From an uncultured Bacteroidota bacterium (GTDB lineage Bacteria > Bacteroidota > Bacteroidia > Flavobacteriales > Flavobacteriaceae), in the NCBI GenBank assembly GCA_902606525.1, contig CACLGW010000002.1, positions 1-64,000 on the forward strand: a stretch of DNA of 64,000 nt. Direction: 5' to 3'. This document shows positions 32,017 through 42,060 of the stretch, one piece after another (the stretch's first letter is position 1; the number at the start of each line of letters is the position of its first letter). The notes under the pieces were generated by a model, which worked only from the letters and a program-made list of their open reading frames with translations, made no database searches and was not told where the DNA came from. Position numbers and translations under genes: made by a program.

Positions 32017-32741
32017 AAAGAACACTCAATTATAAATATACACGGCTTTTTACTAATATTAAGTTTATTTTTCTTCCATTCTATTATCGATCGTGTTTTA
32101 ATATATTCTGAAATTAGAGTTAAATCACATGCTATACAAAGACTTGTATTTAAATTTAAAACCTTAATCATTTCTGTAAATAATAATTGACTTCGGTAAG
32201 GGGTCTCAATAAACACCTGAGCTTGATTTTCTTTTAAAGAATTACGTTGATATTTTAATAAAGCTTTTTCACGTTTTTTTTTATCTATTGGGAGATAGCC
32301 ATTAAAGCTAAAATTTTGTCCATTCATACCCGAACTCATTATTGCTAAGAGTACTGATGATGGACCAATAAGGGGTTTTACAGAAATATTATGCTTATGT
32401 GCTTTTGCAACAATTACTGCACCTGGATCAGCAATCCCAGGACAGCCAACATCTGAAAGTAAGCCTATGGAAGTGCCATTTAGACAAGGATTTATATATG
32501 AGTTAAGTTCTTCAGGATCCGTGAATTTATTTAAAGGTAATATTATTAGATTTTCTTGGTTTTTGTTAGGAATAAGCTTTTTAATGAAGCGTCTTGCCAT
32601 TTTTTCATTTTCAACAATGAAATGCGTGAGTTCTCCAACCACTTTTTTTATTGAAATTGGTAATACCTCGACCGGTGAGTTATTACCTATTGGTGTGGGA
32701 ATTAGATATAAAATTCCTTTTTCTTGTTTTATTAAGTCCAT
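32013..32741 (-). CDS. RsmI-like SAM-dependent methyltransferase
   Basis: GILYLIPTPIGN, GLLSDVGCPGIADPGAVIVAKAHKHNISVKPLIGPSSVLLAIMSSGMNGQNFSFNGYLP. Confidence 0.87.
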   Translation of the reverse strand: MDLIKQEKGILYLIPTPIGNNSPVEVLPISIKKVVGELTHFIVENEKMARRFIKKLIPNKNQENLIILPLNKFTDPEELNSYINPCLNGTSIGLLSDVGCPGIADPGAVIVAKAHKHNISVKPLIGPSSVLLAIMSSGMNGQNFSFNGYLPIDKKKREKALLKYQRNSLKENQAQVFIETPYRSQLLFTEMIKVLNLNTSLCIACDLTLISEYIKTRSIIEWKKNKLNISKKPCIFIIECSF

Positions 32742-33181
32742 AGACTTAAGTCTTTAACAATTTGTTCGCAGGAATAATTCAAAAGTAAATAACATTTATC
32801 AAAAGCTTCATAGTTTCCGTAATATGGATCTGGAATTTCTTGGTCAAAAGGATGAATTAGATTTACTTTTTCTTTGTCTTCTTGAGAATTTGTTAAAGTC
32901 AAAACGTCAGCATAATTGGATTTATCCATCACATAAATATGACTAAAGTTATTAAAATCTTTTTTGGTAAACTTTCGTGCCAAATAGTGACTGATATTAA
33001 TTCCATTTTGCTCCCCTATTAGAATACTTCTAGGGTCTGGTGAATTTCCAATATGATATCCTGCTGTTCCAGCTGAATCCACAATGATATTTGAGGAAAC
33101 TTTATTTTTCAAAATTCCTTGGGCTAGGGGGGAACGACAAATGTTACCCAAGCAAACCATGAGTATTTTTGGAGTCTCCAT
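32732..33181 (-). CDS. low-molecular-weight protein-tyrosine phosphatase
   Basis: ILMVCLGNICRSPLAQGIL P-loop; IPDPYYG. Confidence 0.95.
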   Translation of the reverse strand: METPKILMVCLGNICRSPLAQGILKNKVSSNIIVDSAGTAGYHIGNSPDPRSILIGEQNGINISHYLARKFTKKDFNNFSHIYVMDKSNYADVLTLTNSQEDKEKVNLIHPFDQEIPDPYYGNYEAFDKCYLLLNYSCEQIVKDLSLWT

Positions 33182-33191
33182 TTTAAAAAAA

Positions 33192-34619
33192 TTATAAAGT
33201 TAATTTCTGACTTAAGTCTTCCACGTATTTACGAAACTGTTTATCAGTAAAGGTGAGATTATCAACAGTTTTGCATGCATGAAGGACTGTCGCATGGTCA
33301 CGTTTACCAATTTGATTCCCTATACTAGCTAAAGATGCTTTAGTGAATTTCTTTGCGAAATACATCGCTAGCTGACGTGCTTGAACTATATGTCTTCTTC
33401 TAGTTTTTGATTGAAGGGTTTCTATGTCCATTTGGAAATAATCTGAAACTACTTTTTGAATGTAATCTATTGACACTTCACGTTTAGTATTTTTAACAAA
33501 CTTCATTACTACATCTTGAGCAAGTTCTGAAGTAATATCGACTTTATTGAATGAAGATTGAGCAATTAGAGAGATAATAGCACCTTCTAATTCACGGACA
33601 TTTGTTTTTATATTTTTAGCTACATACTCAATTATATCTTCATTGATATTAACACCATCTCTATAGAGTTTATTTTTAAGGATAGAAATTCGAGTTTCAT
33701 AATTTGGGAGTTGCAGTTCAGCCGAAAGACCCCACTTAAATCGAGAAAGTAGACGTTGTTCAATATCCTGCATATCAACAGGTGCTTTATCGGATGTAAG
33801 TATTACTTGTTTCCCATTTTGGTGCAAATGATTAAAGATATGGAAGAAAACGTCTTGGGTTCCTGTTTTACCAGAAAGGAATTGAACATCATCTATAATT
33901 AAAACATCTAAAAGTTGGTAAAAGTGAATAAAATCATTTCTTGTATTTTTTTTAACGGCTTCTATATATTGTTGAGTAAATTTTTCAGCAGCAATATATA
34001 AAACGGTTTTATCTTGATGTTTTTCTTTGATTTCAACTCCAATTGCATGAGCAAGGTGAGTTTTTCCGAGTCCTACACCCCCAAAAATAAGTAGAGGATT
34101 AAATGAGGTACCACCAGGTTTGGCAGAAACTGCTAATGCAGCAGATCTTCCTAATCTGTTCGAGTCTCCTTCGAGGAAATTTTCGAAATTATAATTTGGA
34201 TTTAGTTGAGATTCAATTTGTAAGTTTTTAATTCCTGGGATAACAAAAGGATTTTTTAATTCAGATGGATGTGAATTTAAAGGTGCATCAACGTCTTGAG
34301 GTTTAATACCAACTCGATTATTACTTGGAATGTTTTCGGTAAATGCAACTTTATTACCAAAGGAATTTTCCATCCGAATAGAATAAACTAAACGAGCGTT
34401 ACTTCCTAATTCTTTTTGCAAGGCTGTTTTAAGAATTTTGACATAATGTTCCTCTAACCACTCGTAAAAAAATTTACTAGGCACCTCTATACTTAAAATA
34501 TTTTCTGAAAGTTTTACTGGTTTTATTGGTAAAAACCAAGTTTTATATGCTTGAGTTTGAATATTGTCCTTTATAAAAGACAGGCAGTTATTCCAAACCG
34601 ATGAAGCGTTGTTAGACAT
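33192..34619 (-). CDS. dnaA: chromosomal replication initiator protein DnaA
   Basis: NPLLIFGGVGLGKTHLAHAIG, LIIDDVQFLSGK, IGKRDHATVLHACKTVD. Confidence 0.99.
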   Translation of the reverse strand: MSNNASSVWNNCLSFIKDNIQTQAYKTWFLPIKPVKLSENILSIEVPSKFFYEWLEEHYVKILKTALQKELGSNARLVYSIRMENSFGNKVAFTENIPSNNRVGIKPQDVDAPLNSHPSELKNPFVIPGIKNLQIESQLNPNYNFENFLEGDSNRLGRSAALAVSAKPGGTSFNPLLIFGGVGLGKTHLAHAIGVEIKEKHQDKTVLYIAAEKFTQQYIEAVKKNTRNDFIHFYQLLDVLIIDDVQFLSGKTGTQDVFFHIFNHLHQNGKQVILTSDKAPVDMQDIEQRLLSRFKWGLSAELQLPNYETRISILKNKLYRDGVNINEDIIEYVAKNIKTNVRELEGAIISLIAQSSFNKVDITSELAQDVVMKFVKNTKREVSIDYIQKVVSDYFQMDIETLQSKTRRRHIVQARQLAMYFAKKFTKASLASIGNQIGKRDHATVLHACKTVDNLTFTDKQFRKYVEDLSQKLTL

Positions 34620-34812
34620 TTAACTTATTATCTTATGTTGTTATTTATGGTTTACTGAGACTTAATTTGTCATTAAACAAATATTGATTAAAAAAAATTA
34701 AAAAAAAAATCAAAAGCCTATTGAATATTAAGTTTTTTTTTTGGAAATTATGTGACAGGTAATATATATTTTGAATTTATTTTTATTTCTCTTACTTGTT
34801 AATTATTTGAGA

Positions 34813-35208
34813 ATGGATTTCAAAACAAAAATCATTAAAGTCCGTTATGGTGAAACAGATCAAATGGGCTTTGTCCATCACAGCAATTATTTAAAATATT
34901 TTGAAATAGCTCGACTCGAATGGCTCTCAGAATTAGGTATTTCTTATGCGGATATGGAACGTGATGGTATTTTAATGCCAGTAGTAAGTGCTAGCTTATA
35001 TTTTAAAGAACCATTATTTTATGGAGATAATTTTTGGGTGACTGTTAAATTGAAAAAAAAACCTAAAGCCACTATTGAATTTGATTATTTAATTACAAAT
35101 CAAAAAGAGAAAATGATTTGTACTGGGAATACTATTTTAGCATTTTTATCACCAATTACAAAGCGTCCAATGCGTTGTCCAAACTTTTTGGTTGAAAAGT
35201 TTAATTAA
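34813..35208 (+). CDS. acyl-CoA thioesterase (4-hydroxybenzoyl-CoA thioesterase type)
   Basis: VRYGETDQMGFVHHSNYLKYFEIARLEWL; ATG 34813 preferred to ORF-track start 34771. Confidence 0.93.
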   Translation: MDFKTKIIKVRYGETDQMGFVHHSNYLKYFEIARLEWLSELGISYADMERDGILMPVVSASLYFKEPLFYGDNFWVTVKLKKKPKATIEFDYLITNQKEKMICTGNTILAFLSPITKRPMRCPNFLVEKFN

Positions 35209-36241
35209 AAAAAAAGTTTAGTTTGTCACCATCTATATTTACTGATGTTTGAGATAAACTACTAAACTTAGGTATAGGAGTGCCTCTATTTAATTTTTTT
35301 GAAGCTACAAAAACTCTAGCCTCATCCCAAAGGTTAGCATCAATGAAATGTTGTAAAGTTATTTTTCCACCTTCTATAATAATAGATTGTATTTCTTGAT
35401 TAAAGCAATAATTTAAAAACGTTTGAAGGTTAAATGGTTTTAGTTTTATCATCTTTTTCATGTTGTTATTAGATGATTTTAATTTATTAAAAAAATATGT
35501 ATTTCTTTTATCACGATATACTTTACTGTCTATTGGTGTTCTGTTTTCAGGATCTAAAATTAAGCGAAGCGGATTACTACCTTCCCAATCTCGAGTAGTC
35601 AATTCAGGGTCATCGTCAATTATAGTTTGAACACCTACAAGTACAGCAGACTCTTGACTTCTCCATTGATGTACTTTTTGACGTGATTTTTGGTTTGAAA
35701 TCCAGTACACAGAACCTTTATTAGTTTCATTTTTTAAAGGGGCAATAAAGTGATCAGAAGTTTGTGCCCATTTCAAAATAAGATATGGGCGTTTTTTTTT
35801 ATGAAATGTAAAAAAACGACGATTAAGAAAGTCAGTTTCTTTTTTTAAAACTCCTAAAGTTACTTTACAACCAAATTGCTCTAAAGATTTTATTCCATTG
35901 CCAGCAACCTTTGGGTTGGGATCAATTGAACCAATAACAACTCTTGGTATCATATACTTTCCTATAATTTCAACACAAGGAGGGGTTTTTCCAAAGTGAG
36001 AGCAGGGTTCAAGATTAACATATATAGTACTTTTTTTAAGTAATGATTTATCTGATACACTATTAATTGCATTAACCTCTGCGTGGTGTTGTCCTGCTTT
36101 TTGATGCCATCCTTCTCCAATTATCTTGTTTTCATGAACAATTACTGATCCAACCATTGGATTTGGATAAGTTTTGCCTAAAGCCTTTTGAGCCAAATTG
36201 ATGCAGCGTTGCATATAATATTGATCAATTGTTTTGTTCAA
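35201..36241 (-). CDS. ribD: bifunctional riboflavin deaminase/reductase
   Basis: GKTYPNPMVGSVIVHENKIIGEGWHQKAGQHHAEVNAI...LEPCSHFGKTPPC; ILKWAQTSDHFI. Confidence 0.96.
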   Translation of the reverse strand: MNKTIDQYYMQRCINLAQKALGKTYPNPMVGSVIVHENKIIGEGWHQKAGQHHAEVNAINSVSDKSLLKKSTIYVNLEPCSHFGKTPPCVEIIGKYMIPRVVIGSIDPNPKVAGNGIKSLEQFGCKVTLGVLKKETDFLNRRFFTFHKKKRPYLILKWAQTSDHFIAPLKNETNKGSVYWISNQKSRQKVHQWRSQESAVLVGVQTIIDDDPELTTRDWEGSNPLRLILDPENRTPIDSKVYRDKRNTYFFNKLKSSNNNMKKMIKLKPFNLQTFLNYCFNQEIQSIIIEGGKITLQHFIDANLWDEARVFVASKKLNRGTPIPKFSSLSQTSVNIDGDKLNFFFN

Positions 36242-36468
36242 ATCTGGTGTTTATTAATTTTATTAACTAGGATAATTTATTATTAATGCTTGTAAATTTA
36301 ATATAAATCAATGTAGATTTAAATTATTTATACTAAGGGGTAATAAATCTTTAATTAAGAGAATTTGAATAAAAATGATTCTTAAAACTTTAGATTTGAT
36401 TTCAATCCTGTTCCCAATAGGATCATTTTATTGAAGTCTTATAAAATATTTCTAATAAAATACTTATT

Positions 36469-37317
36469 ATGACATTACGTGATGGACATGAACTTTTTAT
36501 AGAAGGATTGAATAATTTTCTCGAACAAGCAGAAATTGATTTCATTTACAAATCAATTTTGAAAAACGGCTTAAATCTTGATCCAATACAATTATCAATT
36601 AAACCTTTTACAAAATTGAATTTTAGTGAAGAAATTTTCATTAAGGAAAGTCTTTTGAAAATAATTGCCCACGAACCCCTTCAATATGTAGTTGGTATAG
36701 CTCATTTCAGAGACATTATTTTAAAGGTTGACAAACGGGTTTTGATTCCTCGAACTGAGACAGAGGAATTGGTTAATTGGGTTTTAGATGATTTTGAAAC
36801 ATTGGATAAGCAGCTTAAACTTATTGACATGGGAACAGGCTCTGGATGTATAGGAATCGCGTTGGCAAAAGCACAACCCTTTTTTTCAGTTTATGCTTTA
36901 GATAGAGATAACGATATATTGGAATTGACTTTAGAAAATGCAAAACTAAATCGGGTTCAAATTAAATGTGTTAAGAAGGATATGACTCTAATAAAAGATT
37001 TTAATTTCAAAGTAAATGTAATTGTTTCAAATCCTCCATATGTAATGATTAATGAGAAAAAGCAGATGAAACCTAATGTTTTATTATATGAGCCTCATAA
37101 AGCAATTTTTGTTTCAGATGCAGATCCTTTGTTGTTTTACCGCATGATTTTAGAATTTGCTTCTAAAAACTTAAAACCAAAAGGTTATATTTATTTTGAA
37201 ATAAATCCTCTGTTGGTAAAACAATTAAAAGAGTTAATTGCAACTTTTTCTTATACTGTTTTAGAACGTTTAGATATCTTTGGAAAACCAAGAATGCTTC
37301 GTTTGAAGAAAAAATAA
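36469..37317 (+). CDS. prmC: peptide chain release factor N5-glutamine methyltransferase
   Basis: LIPRTETEELV, DMGTGSGCIGIALAKA, VSNPPYV. Confidence 0.96.
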   Translation: MTLRDGHELFIEGLNNFLEQAEIDFIYKSILKNGLNLDPIQLSIKPFTKLNFSEEIFIKESLLKIIAHEPLQYVVGIAHFRDIILKVDKRVLIPRTETEELVNWVLDDFETLDKQLKLIDMGTGSGCIGIALAKAQPFFSVYALDRDNDILELTLENAKLNRVQIKCVKKDMTLIKDFNFKVNVIVSNPPYVMINEKKQMKPNVLLYEPHKAIFVSDADPLLFYRMILEFASKNLKPKGYIYFEINPLLVKQLKELIATFSYTVLERLDIFGKPRMLRLKKK

Positions 37318-37318
37318 A

Positions 37319-39328
37319 ATGAAAGAGATTCAAAAAAAAATTATAAATCTAAGGGAAGAGTTACACCAACATAATCATCATTATTACATTCAAGATAACC
37401 CTGTAATTAGTGATTTTATTTTCGATCAAATGTTAAAGGAGTTACTAGATTTAGAAAAGGAATACCCTCAATTTTATGATCCAAACTCACCCACTCAAAG
37501 GATAGGAGGAGGAATAACCAAATCTTTTGATACTATTGTGCACCGTTATCCAATGTATTCTTTATCTAATACTTATTCTAAAGAGGAATTGATCCAATGG
37601 GAAGAGCGTATCAGAAAAGTTATAGGAAATGACATAAAAATATCTTATACCTGTGAACTTAAGTTTGATGGTGTTTCTATCAGTCTCACCTATGAAAATG
37701 GAGCCTTAGTTCAGGCTTTAACAAGAGGAGACGGAATTCAAGGAGATGCTATTACTAAAAATGTAAAAACGATTAATACCATTCCTTTGAGGCTAAAAGG
37801 TGATTTTCCAAAATTCTTTGAAATTAGGGGGGAAATTATTTTGCCTTGGGCTGGCTTTCATAAAATGAATGAAAAGCGTGCAGCTGAAGGAGAACCGCTC
37901 TACAGTAATCCAAGAAATACAGCCTCCGGAAGTTTAAAGTTGCTTGATAGCAGCTTACTAGCTGAAAGACCCTTAACCTTTTTCTTATATGCAGTCATAT
38001 CAGATAAGTTATTGATTGAATCTCAATTTGAGGCTTTAAAAAAAGCAAAAGAATGGGGTTTTAAGGTTCCAGAAACTGCAAGTTTAGTTAATTCGATCGA
38101 TGAAGTTTTCGAATACATCTCTAAATGGGATAATAAGCGGAAGGACTTACCTTTCGAAATTGACGGTATTGTAGTTAAAGTAAATCAATTTTCTTTACAA
38201 AAAGAATTAGGATTTACATCTAAAGCTCCACGCTGGGCTATTGCATACAAATATCAAGCTGAACAAGTGGCAACAAAACTTGAAGCGGTCCATTATCAAG
38301 TTGGCAGGACAGGAGCTATTACGCCAGTTGCTTCGTTAAAACCCGTGTCAATCTCTGGAACTGTTGTCAAACGTGCCTCTTTACACAATGATGACCATAT
38401 TCAAAAATTAGGCTTACGAATTGGAGACACTGTATTTGTCGAAAAAGGAGGGGAGATCATTCCAAAAATTACTGGAGTAGACCAAATAAATCGACCTATT
38501 CAATCACAAGAAGTTGTTTTTATAAAAAAATGTCCCGAATGTGATTTTCCTTTAGTACGCGAAGAAGGAGAAGCGCAACACTATTGTAAAAATGAAGATG
38601 GTTGTCCTACTCAACAGATTGGAAAAATACAACATTTCATAGGACGAAATGCTATGGATATTGAGGGTTTAGGTGGAGAAACGGTAAGCTTATTGTTTTA
38701 TGAGGGATTATTATTAAATATCACGGATTTATATAGTTTAAAAAAGGAGCAGATTCTACCATTAGACCGGATGGCTGAAAAATCAGTAAAAAATCTTTTA
38801 AAGGGAATTGATAAATCTAAAGAAAAACCATTTTCTAAAGTTTTATTTGGTTTAGGTATACGGTATGTAGGTCAGACCGTTGCTAAACGTCTTGCAAAGT
38901 CTTTTGGTTCAATAAAAGCATTAATTCAGGCTGATAGAGAAACGTTAACAAAGACAGACGAAATTGGATATCGTATAGCTGAAAGTGTGGTTGAGTTTTT
39001 CTCAAAATCACAAAACCTTGAGATTATAAATAAGCTATCTACTTTTGGACTTCAGTTGGAAGACTACACTGATTTACCTGAACCTAAGAATATTTTCAAA
39101 GGAAAAAAATTTGTAGTCTCGGGAACTTTTAATAATTATAGTAGAGAGGAAATAAAAAATGAAATTGAAATTCTGGGAGGAATCATATCAAGTTCGATTT
39201 CCTCAAAAACAGATTACTTAGTAGCTGGGATTGGAATAGGCCCTTCAAAAAATAGTAAAGCAAATAATCTTAAAGTTCCAATTATATCTGAAAAAGATTA
39301 TCTTATTTTAAAAAATAGTGGTGTTTAA
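37319..39328 (+). CDS. ligA: NAD-dependent DNA ligase
   Basis: CELKFDGVSISLTYENG, TRGDGIQGDAITKNVKTI, Zn-finger CPEC...C...C, C-terminal BRCT. Confidence 0.98.
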   Translation: MKEIQKKIINLREELHQHNHHYYIQDNPVISDFIFDQMLKELLDLEKEYPQFYDPNSPTQRIGGGITKSFDTIVHRYPMYSLSNTYSKEELIQWEERIRKVIGNDIKISYTCELKFDGVSISLTYENGALVQALTRGDGIQGDAITKNVKTINTIPLRLKGDFPKFFEIRGEIILPWAGFHKMNEKRAAEGEPLYSNPRNTASGSLKLLDSSLLAERPLTFFLYAVISDKLLIESQFEALKKAKEWGFKVPETASLVNSIDEVFEYISKWDNKRKDLPFEIDGIVVKVNQFSLQKELGFTSKAPRWAIAYKYQAEQVATKLEAVHYQVGRTGAITPVASLKPVSISGTVVKRASLHNDDHIQKLGLRIGDTVFVEKGGEIIPKITGVDQINRPIQSQEVVFIKKCPECDFPLVREEGEAQHYCKNEDGCPTQQIGKIQHFIGRNAMDIEGLGGETVSLLFYEGLLLNITDLYSLKKEQILPLDRMAEKSVKNLLKGIDKSKEKPFSKVLFGLGIRYVGQTVAKRLAKSFGSIKALIQADRETLTKTDEIGYRIAESVVEFFSKSQNLEIINKLSTFGLQLEDYTDLPEPKNIFKGKKFVVSGTFNNYSREEIKNEIEILGGIISSSISSKTDYLVAGIGIGPSKNSKANNLKVPIISEKDYLILKNSGV

Positions 39329-39416
39329 GCGTTATATATATAACATTTTTAGATAAAATGAATCAAATATATTTTTTTTATGCAATTGTAAGCTGGTTAT
39401 ATAAATTTAAGAATTG

Positions 39417-39941
39417 ATGTATGAATTATTAACTGATGTCATTTTGCATTTAAGGCTAAAAAAGAGATTAAAAAGTCTTAATACAAAACCAAAGCGACCT
39501 GTAAAATCTTTTAAAACAATGGCAATAATAATTCCTTATGAGTGTTCAATTGATGAAAAAGTATTTATTGATCTCTCAAAAAACTTAAATATTTCAATGA
39601 ACAGAGTAACTATATTGACGTTTAGTAAAAAAAAGATACTGAAAAATAAATCAAATTTTAAAAATAGAATTTATTTCACAAGAAATCAGCTCAGTTTTAC
39701 TGGTAATTTCCCCATGGAAATAAAAGCTGTTTTTAAAAAAAAGTTTGATTTGCTTGTGAATTATTTTTCTGAGCAATCAGTATTTCCAGAGTTGATAAGT
39801 ATAAATTTTAATTCAAATCTGAGAATTGGTTTTTCAGAAGCTAATAATCAGATTAATGATATTGTTTTAGATCTAAAATTAGATCAAACGGATCTTTTTC
39901 TGGATGAATCTAAAAAATATTTAAATTCAATTTTAAAATAG
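39417..39941 (+). CDS. DUF6913-like conserved flavobacterial protein
   Basis: Position between ligA and dapA; FDLLVNYFSEQSVFPELISINFNSNLRIGF. Confidence 0.65.
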   Translation: MYELLTDVILHLRLKKRLKSLNTKPKRPVKSFKTMAIIIPYECSIDEKVFIDLSKNLNISMNRVTILTFSKKKILKNKSNFKNRIYFTRNQLSFTGNFPMEIKAVFKKKFDLLVNYFSEQSVFPELISINFNSNLRIGFSEANNQINDIVLDLKLDQTDLFLDESKKYLNSILK

Positions 39942-39947
39942 TGAAAA

Positions 39948-40832
39948 ATGAACTTTAAGGGATTAGGTGTAGCGATGGTAACTCCATTCCATTCAGATGG
40001 AACTGTAGATTATGATTCTATTCCAGCTATTGTTGAAAACATTATTACTGGTCGTGCCGACTATATAGTGGTCATGGGAACCACAGCTGAAGTTGTATGT
40101 TTATCTAAAGAAGAAAAAAAAGAAATTATTCAAGTTATTATTAAAGCAAATAAATCTAAAATTCCAATGGTTATAGGAATTGGGGGAAATAATACTTCTA
40201 AAGTTATTGAAGAAGTTAAACAAACCAATCTTAATCATTTTGATGCAATATTGTCAGTTTCTCCTTATTACAATAAACCTACTCAAGAAGGAATTTACCA
40301 TCATTATGCAGAAATTGCTAAAGTTAGTCCAATCCCCTTAGTAGTTTATAATGTTCCATCTCGAACGGGCAGCTCAGTTGCGGTTTCTACATTTGTTCGC
40401 CTTACTGAAGACTTCGATAACATTATTGCAATAAAAGAAGCTAGTGGAGATATGCTCCACGCCCAAGAGATTATTAAGAGATGTTCAAATCATATTCAAG
40501 TTATTTCTGGGGATGATGCGCTAACTCTACCCATGCTTTTGGCCGGCGCTGTAGGAACAATTTCTGTTTTAGGAAATGCTTTACCTCTTCCGATAGTTAA
40601 AATATTTCATTACATAAAGCAAGGAGATTTAAAAAAAGCATATGAACTTCATTACCAATTATTAGATTTGATTAACCTTTTGTTTGAGGAGGGTAATCCA
40701 GTTGGAATTAAGGCCCTGATGCAATGTTTAAATTTATGTTCTAATCAAGTTCGATTACCATTGGTTAATGCATCCACTCATTTAATGGAACGCATAGAAA
40801 TTGTTTTAGAGGATTCTTTTCAAGCACTTTAA
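39948..40832 (+). CDS. dapA: 4-hydroxy-tetrahydrodipicolinate synthase
   Basis: GLGVAMVTPFHSDGTVDYDSI, VMGTTAEVVCLSKEEK, YNVPSRTGSSV, IKEASGD. Confidence 0.97.
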   Translation: MNFKGLGVAMVTPFHSDGTVDYDSIPAIVENIITGRADYIVVMGTTAEVVCLSKEEKKEIIQVIIKANKSKIPMVIGIGGNNTSKVIEEVKQTNLNHFDAILSVSPYYNKPTQEGIYHHYAEIAKVSPIPLVVYNVPSRTGSSVAVSTFVRLTEDFDNIIAIKEASGDMLHAQEIIKRCSNHIQVISGDDALTLPMLLAGAVGTISVLGNALPLPIVKIFHYIKQGDLKKAYELHYQLLDLINLLFEEGNPVGIKALMQCLNLCSNQVRLPLVNASTHLMERIEIVLEDSFQAL

Positions 40833-40895
40833 ATATTAAAATCTTCTTTGGTATTATCAATTTTTAATGTCAGCTATATTTAGTATTTTTGCAAA

Positions 40896-41723
40896 ATGAA
40901 ATTTAAATTTATTTCTATTTCCATTTTGAAAATTTTAATTGTATTTACTTTTTCATGCAGTGATTACCAAAAACTATTAAATGGTGATAATTCCTCAGAA
41001 AAATATAAGCAAGCAGAAGTTTTTTATAATAATGGTGAATATCGTAAGGCTAATAGATTGCTAGAACAAATTATTCCAAGTTATAGAGGAAAACCGCAGT
41101 CTCAAAGGATAATTTTCTTTTTTGCTGAATCATATTTTCAAACTAAAAGTTATAGTCTGGCAGCCTATCAATATGAGAATTTCATAAAGTCTTTTCCAAA
41201 GAGTGATCGTATTCAAGAGGCCTCTTTTAAAGCTGCTAAAAGTTATTATTATCAATCTCCCACATACAGTTTAGACCAAAAAGAAACCCTTACAGCTATA
41301 GAAAAACTTCAAGTTTTCATTAACATATACCCAAATTCAGAATTTTCAGGAGAAGCTAATCAGATGATTTCCGAATTGCAGGAAAAAATAGAGAAAAAAG
41401 AATTTGAAATAGCTAAACAATATTATACAATTCGTGATTATAGAGCTGCTATAAAGTCCAATGATATTTTTATTGCAAGTTTCCCAGGTACAAAATTTAG
41501 AGAAGAATCTTTATATATTAAATTCATTTCACTATATGAAATAGCCATCAATAGTATCACTAGTAAAAAAGAAGATCGCCTAAATCAGCTCCTAGATCAA
41601 TATGATATTATCCTCAGATATTATCCAGATACTTTTTTCTTAGACGATTTAAATAATAAAATGGAAAAAATAAATTTGGAATTAGAACAATTTAATAACA
41701 CGAAAACAAACCTTTCAAAATAA
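40896..41723 (+). CDS. bamD: outer-membrane assembly lipoprotein BamD-like
   Basis: Lipobox FTFSCSDYQKLLNGDNSSEKY, TPR-like repeats; 5' of rpoZ-coaBC. Confidence 0.9.
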   Translation: MKFKFISISILKILIVFTFSCSDYQKLLNGDNSSEKYKQAEVFYNNGEYRKANRLLEQIIPSYRGKPQSQRIIFFFAESYFQTKSYSLAAYQYENFIKSFPKSDRIQEASFKAAKSYYYQSPTYSLDQKETLTAIEKLQVFINIYPNSEFSGEANQMISELQEKIEKKEFEIAKQYYTIRDYRAAIKSNDIFIASFPGTKFREESLYIKFISLYEIAINSITSKKEDRLNQLLDQYDIILRYYPDTFFLDDLNNKMEKINLELEQFNNTKTNLSK

Positions 41724-41727
41724 AATT

Positions 41728-42057
41728 ATGACAAAATACAGAGAATCAAAAGCCGCACTAACATCTAAGACATATGATCGTAATTCAATAGAAGCAACTA
41801 CTGAAAACATCTATGAAGCTCTATCTATTATTTCAAAGCGTTCTCAGCAAATCAACTTGGATATTAAAAAAGAGTTGCACGAAAAACTTGAAGAGTTTGC
41901 AACTCATAATGATAGTTTGGAAGAAATTTTTGAAAACAAAGAACAAATCGAAGTTTCGCGATTTTATGAGCGTTTACCTAAGCCACATGCTATTGCAGTT
42001 GAAGAGTGGTTAAATGATAAAATTTACTCCCGAAACACTGAAGAGTCAAAAGGTTAA
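41728..42057 (+). CDS. rpoZ: RNA polymerase omega subunit (Bacteroidota type)
   Basis: NIYEALSIISKRSQQINLDIKKELHEKLEEF; conserved bamD-rpoZ-coaBC order. Confidence 0.8.
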   Translation: MTKYRESKAALTSKTYDRNSIEATTENIYEALSIISKRSQQINLDIKKELHEKLEEFATHNDSLEEIFENKEQIEVSRFYERLPKPHAIAVEEWLNDKIYSRNTEESKG

Positions 42058-42060
42058 AGA

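Noticed and set aside
34620-34812. Possible oriC next to dnaA
   Set aside because: AT-rich but no TTATCCACA-type DnaA boxes; isolated perfect boxes at 7347-7355 and 24089-24097 (minus) lie in coding sequence, consistent with chance
36242-36300. FMN riboswitch upstream of ribD
   Set aside because: No RFN-element consensus sequence found on the ribD strand
39331-39344. GTTATATATATAAC palindrome after ligA
   Set aside because: All-AT core in an AT-rich genome; followed by only five T; weak terminator at best
41813-42013. 66-aa overlapping ORF within rpoZ
   Set aside because: Alternate frame of the omega subunit gene; no independent support
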